From the NCBI GenBank assembly GCA_026874595.1, contig CM049315.1:16062164-16126163 (forward strand): DNA of 64,000 bases. Reading direction: 5' to 3'. The position numbers and the translations under genes are program-made. Source of the DNA: Sipunculus nudus. Lineage: Eukaryota; Annelida; Sipuncula; Golfingiida; Sipunculidae. The notes beneath the pieces are model-generated. The model was given only the letters and a program-made list of their open reading frames with translations, was not told the origin of the DNA and did no database searches. This document shows, piece by piece, positions 47,291 to 59,200 of the stretch. Position 1 is the first letter of the stretch. Each line of letters starts with the position of its first letter.

Positions 47291-50200
47291 CATATATACA
47301 TCTTACATAAATATTATTTCACGAATACAAACATTGTTTTTATCTGCAATGGTGACCGCATAAAAGGAATGGGCCTTGCTGCAACCACATGCCACGGCCG
47401 CAACCAGGTAAAAGGAATCATAGCTTTAGGCTTACCAGTGCAAAATAAGTGCCCACTGAGTGGCCCACTTACAGCTAGTTGGGCACTTGGTAATACTGTT
47501 GTTGCCATTTTGTTTGCCAGGGTTTTAACTTTGCAATATTCACAAATGAAAAATAATCATGAATATGAAATCCTCGGGAATAAGATGCCCCATTAAATAA
47601 GATAAGCGAGACAGTATGATGCATCTGCACAAACAGGTTAGTTATAACATCTCTTCAAACAAGGTTTGTCAATCAAAAACCTAATCTTTGGATGGTATCG
47701 GAACCGACTCATTCAAACATGAAATAATAATTGTCAAAACATGGGGTAATCGACTGTGACACAGGTCATAATACAATGGCTGTAACAGAAATGAGAGAGG
47801 TATTGTGTGATAATGAAACTCTCACAAAAGGGTTCACAATAAAGATATCACACAATTGCAGCCTTGTGAATATGAAGCCAACTTCATCACATACTTTGGT
47901 TGCCTGGAACTATTTCATCAGATTTCAATTTTCTATACTTTTTACTTTTAGGAACAACAAGCTTGCATACACGAGATGTACCCAGAATTCAGCAGGTATG
48001 ATTTTCTATTAAATATCATAATTTACACTTTCCTTTTATGTTTCTACGAAGTATATTAGGAGATTATTAAATAAATTATTCTTTATTTATCAGTCATTGT
48101 AATTTCCTGTTAATATTTTATCCTTTAATGGTGGAGAAAGATAAAAGAAGTAAAAAAATATGGTTAAAACATGCTGCATATCCATTCATGCCATGCTGTT
48201 ATTATTTCATATTTATTTTTTTCAAAAATAATTTTGAGTTTAATATTGATCATAAGATTCTTGCAGATATTTTTTTTATCTTGACAGGAAAATTATGCTA
48301 ATTAACATATTTTAATTACCAGTTAAGTTTCACTGAACAGAGATAGCTATTACAAATGTATTACCATAGTTGCTGTACTGAAAATAAGATTTTCTTTTAA
48401 AGAAAATTTCCTCTCATTTTCTTTGTCTGGTGACATATGCAGCCCCTAGGTGGCAGCACAGTCAACGTAAATATAACAAAACCTTAATCGACAAGAAGTC
48501 ATACATGTACATACCCAGCCTTTTGGCAACAGGTTTCAGCACAATTCAAAAGGGATATAAAAAATAGACATTTGTGTATGATGACATGTGTATGATTTAT
48601 GCTTGATAAGTTGTGCATGATGATTTTTCTTCAGCTTTACAAGTTAAGTTGATGACTTGATGTCTTGAATTTTGAAACTGATAGATGTCTTCCACTTAGA
48701 GTGTTATCTTGTACAGTAAAACTGCATCTATAAAATTATAAATAAATGCAAATGTTATTAAAAACTTATTTCATCCAATATTATTACATCTCAGCATATA
48801 CCTTGTTTTCCCCACTCTGATATGTGATACTGTTGTTGAGTGATATATTTGTAGACTGATCTTCATGTCAGCAGTCAGGGTGCTTCAGCACTGTCACTGT
48901 CAGCCCTGACTGATATATCTCAGGAACAGAAGACACTATCAGATCTCAGGTAAAGTCAGCTGTGTACATAAGTATAGGGTCTCCTTCAGATCTGTCCTGC
49001 TACATCTTAGATTTCATTCAGTCATAAATATTGATGTATTATAATTTTATAGATTCTTAATGACGCAAAGAATAAAATTCAACTGTTAATTTTATAGATT
49101 CTTAATGATGCAAAGAATAAAATTCAGCTGTGCACAAAGACTGTGAAAGGATTATTCAATTACATACACCAATGGGTCCAGGGTTTTGCTTTTTGTAAGG
49201 TTTCCCCTTAAATGGGGTTTGGGGACCTTTCGTTGGTCTGCCACAGGTATCCTTGACTGAAATGTACCCCTCTTGACAGGGTTTCCTTGAAGAGTGGTTC
49301 CAGTTGGTGTCTGTTATTGTATAAAGTTGTGTGTGTGTGTGTATTTGTGTTTGTTTTTAAATAAATTAAGTACAGTTAGTGAGAATAATAATTTTAAAAC
49401 ACAGGATCAATTTTTGAAATATTTAGCTGACAGACCATATGTGAAATTTGGCAAAAAAAAATATTAAGGATCATTGTGATGGCTATGTAAATACAAATAA
49501 GATTTTATATGACAAATATATTACACATATTAAAATATTCTTGTATCTCTTTATTTCATTTCCAGGACCAATCTTGATTTTCAAATGAGGGAGACAGGAC
49601 GCATCACACAGCAGTTGTTGGGAGAGGGAGCCCACAGACGAGTCACAATGCACCGACCAACAGAACCTCTGACATTATCCCACCTCAGTTCAGATCTGCC
49701 ACTGTGAGCATATGATAATGTTTACATATCTAAGGTAGACTTGATATTTGGGCTGCTCTGTGTAATTCTATGTAAATGATCAATACCCATGATGGTTATG
49801 TCATTTCCTCACAAAATTCCCACAGTCTTAGAAAATGGCTCTTATAACAACAGTACATTATTTTATAGAATCTAGAACAGTAGCTCATTCACTGCAGTCA
49901 GATGTTGAAGGTCTCAGGTCTTGTCCTAATAGACAAAATGGTGACATCTTGAATAAAACTTAACTACAGGGTTTGACATCTACAAAATTCCTAGCCTGAT
50001 GCATTTAAACCAGAAAATCCAGAAGTCTTACAAATTCCATATCATTCTTACCACATGATCATATGTTTATCTTCATCCACATATAGTAAACAGTGCCATC
50101 TTCAGGCCACTGACTTGTCCTAGAAACCAGTAATGTATGACTTCTGAGTTGTTCTGAGCCCTGCATAAAGAAAATCTGAGATCCAGAAGGCTTAATAATA

Positions 50201-53200
50201 ATATGCCAGTATTGCCTTTATTATTCAGTAACATGGACCACCCCGTTCATTATGTATAAATTGACATAAAATAAGTAACAAGTGACCTTTTCTTTAGTCT
50301 TGTCTTGAAGAAAACCTGCTGGCTTGATGCAGTGGTTCTTATTCATTTAACCTGAAGTTATCATGGAATAATAATAAAAATGATATTTGTTTTGAATAAT
50401 TTACTTTCAGAACCCCTCAAGAGAGGCAGCTGAAACAAGCGCAGGATGAGACAGCGGAGGTCAGGAGGAGGTTACGAGAGGTCAGGGGGTCACAATACAA
50501 TACATGATAGATTCCAAGCTGATTTTTCCCTAGTACATAGCAATGTTAGTTAGCCTGCTCTATTTCATAACCATAAAAATGGATTTCCAAAGGATCAGCC
50601 AGTTAGATGCCATTCAACTTGTTTCTTACCAATGACATTTCACCTTAGTTGCTTTAGACTGTGCTGAAATACTATTTTTAAATATTGGACACGGCTTTCC
50701 TTTGGATTAGTAAATATCATCAGCACATCAATAGAGGATCATCTGATGATAGAGATACCAAAATTTCATTTTGTATTGTGGTGTATCTGATGAAAGAGAT
50801 AACAATATTTCATTTTATACCATGGTGTATCTGATGATAGAGATATTACTTTGTATTGTGTTGTATCTGATGATGGAGATATGACTTTGTATCGTGGTGT
50901 ATCTGATGATAGAGATATGACTGTATCATAATGTATCTGATGATAGAGATATGGCTTTGTATCATGGTGTATCTGATGATAGAGATATGACTTTGTATCA
51001 TGGTGTATCTGATGATAGATATTTGACTGTATCATGATGTATCTGATGATAGAGATATGACTGTATCATGGTGTATCTGACGATAGTGATACCAATATTT
51101 GATTTTATATCATGGTGTATCTGATGATAGAGATATGTCTGTATCTTGGTGTATCTGATGATAGAGATATGGCTTTATATCATGGTGTATCTGATGATAG
51201 AGATATGGCTTTGTATCATGGTGTATCTGATGATAGAGAGATGTCTGTATCTTGATGTATCTGATGATAGAGATATGACGATGTGTCGTGGTCTATCTGA
51301 TGATAGAGATATGACTGTATCGTGGTGTATCTGATAATAATGATACCAATATTTGATTTTATATCATGGTGTATCTGATGATAGAGATATGACTTTGTAT
51401 CATGGTGTATCTGATGATAGAGATATGACTGTATCAAGATGTATCTGATGATAGAGATATGACTGTATTGTGTTGTATCTGATGATAAAGATAGGACTGT
51501 ATCATGATGTATCTGATGATAGAGATATGACTTTGTATCATAGTTTATCTGATGATAGAGATATTTCTTTGTATCGTAGTTTATCTGATGATAGAGATTT
51601 GACTTTGTATCATGGTGTACCTGATGATAGAGATAACAATATTTTATTTGTATAGTGGTGTATCTTATGATAGAGATATGATTTTGTATTGTGGTGTATC
51701 TGTGCACTGTTGAATCATTGCAGCCCTATAGTTAATTCTAATATTTCAAATATAAAAGATGAATGATTATATTTTTGCTTTTTTATCAGGCTTTGAATAT
51801 ATCAGAAGAACAGAAACTTCACTTTCGACAGACAATTGCAGATCTAAAGCAACAGCTACAGGATGTGACACTAGCCAGGGATAATATTGTAGAAATGAAG
51901 TAGGTGTTGTCATGGTAACATGCATAGATTTATGCTTATCTGCCAGGTTATATTAAAGGTTGCTGGATTGATTTAAATTTTATTACATAAACTGTATGGA
52001 AAATTTAGCTTTGCAGGAAATGTTTGAATGCCCATTTGCAATGAAAAACTGTAGCATTTGCCATTATGGCTTAACCATCCATTTCTTCTTTTTTACACAG
52101 AAGTGAAGGTATGAGTCACAGGTGTAATTAAGATGGCAAAAATAACACCTCACAATTTGTTATAAAAATATAATAAAATCAGTATCTGTGTATACATTCA
52201 ATTTTTACACTTTTTCAATCCTGTTGATAGTGATTAATATAGAAAATACATACCGGTATATTGAAAAGCTGCTGACAAGTTTTTTTATACTTTGGATTAT
52301 TTTCTTTATCAAGATGTAAATGTTACAGGCAGACAGAGGCCATGAACCAGGAGATGGTTGTCAGTCGTCTGCAGAGCACTGTGGATCAGATGGAGCAAGC
52401 CAGTCGAGCTCAGGACAAGGTCAGGTTTGTTACTGGCAGTAGGTGCTAGGAGAAAGGGTTTGGGGGGGGGGGGGGGAAGGTGGGTGCTCTCAGTGCACAT
52501 GATTAATCCTGTTGACCACCATATTGGGATATATTTATCAACCTGCCAGTTACTGGGTCCCTGGTTCTTATCCATCTCCCTAATGGACTATTAAAAAAAA
52601 CATATATGTGTGTGCTGTGGCCTGCTTGATTCAACCAAATATTTGTTCATTTTCCTCATTCCCTCCAATAATAAAATATGTTGATTTTCATTACCATTTT
52701 ACTATGCAATAGAAAAATTGAGACCTATTAACGTGAACCTTTTTATGTTAACAATACCAGTAAAAAAAATCACTTTACAGATTGAATGATTTTTTTTGTT
52801 GAATGTTTCAACTGATGTCACGCTAAATGAGCTAAAATTTCAAAATATTTAACTGATGTCTGCTAGTTTCTTTCTGCAATATTTTAAATTAGAAATATCC
52901 TGCATACAGAGATTCATGTCTGACAATCTTAATTTTGAAATATGAACCATTGCAGACACTATCTGCTATGAAAGAAAAAACGGATGCATTACAACATGAA
53001 AAATCAGTAATGGAGTCCGCCTTCAATCAGATACGATGTCTACTGCTGGAACGAGAACAGAAGAATGGACAGACATTCTCAGACTCTCAGTCTGTGTCTC
53101 AGTTAACTCCCACCATGGTGTCTCATTTGCTGGAGCGCCACCTGGCAGACTTAGATAAAAACGTAAAGGACCTCACAGATAATGCCAGGCTGGTATGGTA

Positions 53201-56200
53201 TAATTTTTTTATTGTCTTCTTTCTTTCATCATGTAGATTAGGACCATAAATCTGCAGATTATGTACTGGTTTTTTTTTTAAAGGAAGTCAACATGGCTGA
53301 ATTAGTGTTTCTCAAGGCTCTAAAATTTAGTTACATTTATGTGTACAGTTTTTCTTGCAAAGCTCCTGTAATTATAATGCCTAAAAATCAAAACATTTCT
53401 TTAACACCAAATATATATCTAAAGGGACTGTATTTAAATAAATCTTTTAGCTCAGCTGACTGAAAGTAATCTGAATTATACCAATCAGTCTTTGTCCATC
53501 CATCTGTCTGTTTGTCTGTCTGCTAACAGGGCAAAAATTGAAACTTCTAGAAACGTCTAACTGAACATCCATGGAGGTAAAAAAAATCTCCTTGGAAACC
53601 TACACTTAGGTCACTGCGAGCTATATCCTATGAGCTATGGTGCTTGTAAATACCTCCAGAATAAGTTAAAATTTGATACAAAACCTATCTTTATAATTAA
53701 TGCATGGATCGTCATGAATCTTGCCTTGAATATTCACCATAACTAGTTTTGTAATTTCCCTAAAACTGGTGGCGCCACCTATATTTTTTTCAATTTTACT
53801 ACATTGAGACAGTCAAATGACAGGTCAAGGTCACTGGACCAACTTTTTTTAAAGATTGTTTTGATAATAAAAATGGTGTAAGTTTTCAAAGGTGTAAATT
53901 ACTCAGGTTTATAGGTCACAAAGTCAGGGGTCAAGGTCACAGGACCCACATTTTGAAACAGCTCAAAAATATCCCTACAGACAAATTCAGCTGAGTGTCA
54001 AGACCCATGTGTGCCTTGTTTATTTTAACTTTTCAATTATTTTAAATGCAGAAAAGTCATAAACTAATATATTTTTAGCTCAGCTGACTATAAGTCATCT
54101 GAGCTATAGTCGTGGTCCATTGTCCGTCGTCCGTCTGTCTGTCCGTCCTTCCGTCTGTCTGGATGTCCGTCCGTAAGACTGGCACGTTTTGACACCATTG
54201 GACCTACGAATCTGAAATTCTGCATACAGTTAGATGTCCCCAAAATCTCCTACCATGCCGAAAATTGGATCAATAGGACTTTGTTCCTTTGAGATATTAA
54301 GGAAAAACCTCAATTTTTTATTAGAAATCTATTTTCACACTTTAGAACTGCCTTATATCAAAACCACTCATCTGTTTTTCTTCATATTTACCATAAATAT
54401 TCCTCTATATAGTGTCTATGTACATGCCAGAAAATAAGTCAGTATTATTTAATTTAAAAAAGTTATGGGCCCAAACATAATGGACTTTGTAAAAAAATCA
54501 GGAAAGATATTTGGTCACTTAAGACCAAAAGCGTTAAAGGTAGGGACTTTTTTTCAGTAATACAACTTTAATTGATCAAAATTTAATTGTATACCAAAAA
54601 TTAGATCAAAATCTGTTAAATTTTTTTAAATATTGGCAAAAATATAAAATTGGTACCTTAAATTTTGCCCAAGTTTGACCATGGCACGTTTTTTTCCTGT
54701 AAGTAATGTGGATTTAATTTTCACAGCATGTTTTTGTTAGCATTTTGTCTGTTAACACCAAAAATTTGAAACCAGTTGATCAAAAACTGTAGATTTTATT
54801 CAAGTTTTCAAGCACCATGTCACATCAAGTTTACATCAAGCTAGTGTTATGCAGTTTGCTAGAGCTCAGCTCCCCAACTTCAGCTCTAAGTTCCTTAAAT
54901 TTAGCATACAGTTAGATGTCTCCAAAATCCCCTACCATGCCAAGAATTTGATCACTAGGACTTAATTCCTTCGAAATATTAATGAAAAGCTTAATTTTTC
55001 CATTAAAAACCCATTGTTACACTGTAAGACTGCCTAATATCAAAACCACTGATCTGACTTTGATCATATATTATATACATATTTTTCTATACATTCGCTA
55101 TGCACATGCCAGAAATGATGTCAGTATTGCGTAGTTTTAAGTTATGGGCCCAAACATAAAGCACTTTTTAAAAAATCAAGAAATATATTTACTCCCTTAA
55201 CTAGAGGTTTGCTGAAGCTAGAGATTTTTTTGTAAAGGATGTAACATTATTTAATCAAGATTCAATTGAATACCAAAAATTAGTTCTGAATTTTATAAGT
55301 TATTAGTATAAATATAAAATTAGTACCTTAAATTTTGCCCAACTTTGACCATGGCACGTTTGTTTCCTGAGAGCACTGTTGATATAATTTTCATATCATG
55401 CAAACATAAGGATTTCATCTTTGTAGTTTAGAAATCTGAAAGAAATTGGCCAAATATTGTAGCTTTTATTAATGTTTTTATGAGACCATGTCAGACCCAG
55501 GCTTAATCCGGCCCCTCTTCAGTCACCTGTATGTTGACCTTGTTGACCTTTCACCAGATTATGCATGCTTGAGCGAAGCATACACTGGGGCAGCCAGGCA
55601 GTTAATGCCCAGCCACAGTTGATCCAGGTGTCCAACCCAACTCATCTAGTAGTTGTTTTGAAAAACAACATAACAATAAACAATAAATTAATAATTTTGT
55701 ATTGGTTTTTTATAACAAATTAAAGAAAAATTAATAGAAAAGGAATTTGTTAGTTGATGAGTAACAGAAAATTAACTTGCAGTTACTGATGATGTAAGAA
55801 TCTTGTATGGATGGATAGAATGTCAATGTCAATGTTATTCCAAATAACACCTATGGTATTTTTCAGTGAAATTTTAATGATAAAAAAATAAATCATATTA
55901 TTCATTACTATTCATTAGGGATCATATGAAGGAAATTAATGATAGACAAAGATGCAGTTGATAATATTAATCTAGATTCCTACTGTGTCTAGAGTGTAGA
56001 TTGATGTGAAAGTAGTCCAAAGTGAATATATTACATTTATTTTTTTTAATATGAATAAAAGCCATAAAACCAGGTACTTATGATCATTATTTAAATTTGT
56101 GAATTTTGTATATTCTTGATTCTCAGCATCTTTGTTTGGCTAAAACTGAATAAATACTAGACATGGTGCGAATGCTTTGCAAATGTATTTGAATACAAAT

Positions 56201-59200
56201 ATGAATATGTACTGCATTAAAAAATTTTATTGCATAAGAATGGGAATTCAGGTAAAAAATGAAAGTATTTGAATACCAGTGCAGATACTTTCAAAATGTA
56301 TTCATGAATGCATATATAATATTATTTCAGTAATCATTTCAGTTATATTTTATTTTAAAAAATCATATGATTTTCTTCTTATTTTTTTTTAATAAAAATT
56401 ATATTGGCACAATATTTGTTATTAAATTTTAATAAATACTTAAACTCTTTTATTATATGTGCTGCTTATAAGTTATATGGCCAAGTCAAAATCTGTGTGA
56501 CAATAGCACTCCATTTGTTAATAAAATAAAGGAAATCAATCCTCTTCCCTGTCTCCAAAGATACTATCAAAATCATACATAAGCTAAACACCAACAACTC
56601 ATAATAAAGCTTATATTTATTACCACACAAAACAAGGATGTGCCTCTTTCCAAAATCATATTTTTTATCATATATAACAGCTGAGCGCCGTGACCCATGG
56701 GTCCCTTGTTATTAATATTAAACAAGTAAATATTGGTTAACTCTGGGATGTTGCTTTCAGCTTGAACACCAGATGGAGCTTCAGAAAACAGAAAGTGATT
56801 CCAAGATTAAACAAAAGACAGAAGAATTCAAAGATAGGTATGCCTGCCCATCAGGTTACTTCAATAAAACTCTAGATTTGTTGTTGCAGTTCCTAGACCA
56901 TTTTGGACTTAACCAGCATTTGCAGTGATTTTTTTTATCTTAAAGTTATGTGAAAAAGTGGTATTTTTGAATCACAAGTTTTGATTTACATTTTTTCCTT
57001 GGATTAAATTTTTGACACATTAAGAACAGAGATACAGTAGTTTAATTTTGAAACATAAATGTGTTTGATTGTGTTAGTACTTAAACCTATTTGAACAAGT
57101 TACTGAACTCTAATTAATGTTGAAGGATTGTGTAATTGATGTCATAGTAAATGTAAGATGAATACATTTAATTATGTTTCTTAATAAAATTATTGCACAG
57201 GATGACTGAAATTAATTAGAATGATATATTTAGATATAAATAACATATATCGCATTATTATTTGTAGTACATGCTTGCCACCGTAGATTGTACATTATCA
57301 TCTATCTAATGCACAGTATACCTTTTTATCTGCGTTTTCCTGTTACCATTTTCATGTTTCCAGTTTCAGCATAGATATACATATTTTATTATCTACTCCC
57401 ACATGTACAGGACTGTGATAATTTTTCAATACAATATTAACTTGAGGACTCAAATGTAAAACTTGAGGACTCAAATCATTTGTATTAGTAGTAATAAACA
57501 TTTCTTCCTTGTACCTCAACAGACAAGAAATTCTAGCTATGAAATTCAGTGGGAAGGCCAGAACAAATATCATAGGTCAGAGACAATGGGACAGTAATTG
57601 ATTGGTTCTCAACTTTACTGGTCAACCAATAGAAATAAATGAATGTGAAACAACATCTGATTGGTTGGCCACTGACTTGCCAGCCAATAAGTTATAAGAT
57701 TACAAATTAAGCTTCTGATTGGTTGTCCATTTTTCATGTCAGCCAATAATCAGTTTTAATGGTTCTCTTAATTAAATCTTCATGCTATAATAAATCTGTT
57801 AACAACTGTAGCCAAGGATATTAAGTGTTGTTGGAACTCTGTGAAATATCACAGGTGATTATGATATTGTGATATTTTATACATTTTACCTTTTATTGAC
57901 ATGTTATTGCAGTCCTGTATTCACTAATTAGTTTATTTGTCCTTATTAATCCTTAACATCATTGTGTTTTAGTTGCATTAAAGTCATTAAAGAATTACAA
58001 TTCTGCATATTTTTATAAGAAAGGAAGTGTAACTGTTATTAATATATTCTTAATTGTGATAATAGTAATGATAACATTAATTTTAATGTTAATATATGGT
58101 ATAGCAAATCAGCCTGCCAAAAACTTGATGAGTTTTGAAGTGTTTGTGAGTTTTGAATGTTATGCTGTGTCTAGATTAGCAGATTTAACTCGGGAACATG
58201 AACGGGAGAGTGCCCAGGCCTCCGAGCAGACGCTACTAATCAAGAAACAAGCCAACAACCTGCAAGATCAAATTAGAGTCCTCCAGTAAGAAACCAGTCA
58301 TACTTAAACAGTAAAACAAGAAACCAGTCATACGTAAGAGTAAAAACAAGAAACCAGTCACACTGAAGCAGTTAAAACAAGAAAACAAATATATTTTAGG
58401 CTGCAAAACAAAGAAACCAGACACACTGAAGCAGTCAAAACAAGAAGCCAGTCACACTGAAGCAGTCAAAACAAGAAACCAGATATTTTCAGGCTGCAAA
58501 ACAAAGAAACCAGTACTTTATTTAGGCTGCAAAACCTAGAAACCAATCATATTTTGGCTGTGAAACCAAGAAAGCAGTCATTTAGGCTTTAAAACTTAGA
58601 ATCCAGTCTTATTTACACTTTATATTCAAGGAGTTTTTAAAATGCAGTATTTAGTGTTATTGTGAATGCATATCTAAGGAATCTGTCGTATTCATCATTG
58701 TATCCGCCAAAACGAAGTTTAGTGGATACTATGTTTTTGACCGGGTTCCGCCGCCGCCGCGGCGTTCGTTTCCGGAAAACTCCTCTGAGACTACTGGACG
58801 GATTTTTCCGAAACTTGCACAAATTATCGGGTCACATGTGAACTGGTGCCTAACCAAGTGACCTTGACCTCTGACCTTTCCTCTCTGCCCAGCGTCCGTT
58901 TGTGCGTTTGTTTCCACACATAAACCCACATATCTTGGGAACCGTTTGACTGATCAGGAAAATTTTTTTACACAAATGTAGCCCTGGGATAGCTTTATAA
59001 CATACCCAAAAAAAGGTGGCGCCACCTGCAACCATGTTTGCACAGTGTCCATCTGTTCATCTGCCTTGGGTTAAAATCACTCATATCTCTGCAGTGGTTT
59101 GACTAATTCACCTGAAATTCCGCATGCGTATACATCCTAGATAGCTTTCTTGATTTTATGACAGGTGGCGCCACCTACATTCATGTTAATGCTGCAGACA

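Noticed and set aside
47049-47363. 104-codon plus-strand frame
   Set aside because: It lies inside the TTA-target MITE and includes the (TA)n tract.
51216-51707. 163-codon minus-strand frame ([12 protein letters not shown] type repeats)
   Set aside because: It is the antisense of the 36-bp GATA minisatellite in a CCDC158 intron; no start context, splice or family support.
58056-58174. Extension of CCDC158 exon 10 upstream to an ATG at 58056
   Set aside because: The frame is open, but the acceptor at 58174 and the phase from exon 9 fix the exon start at 58175; the upstream residues are hydrophobic and unlike the coiled coil.
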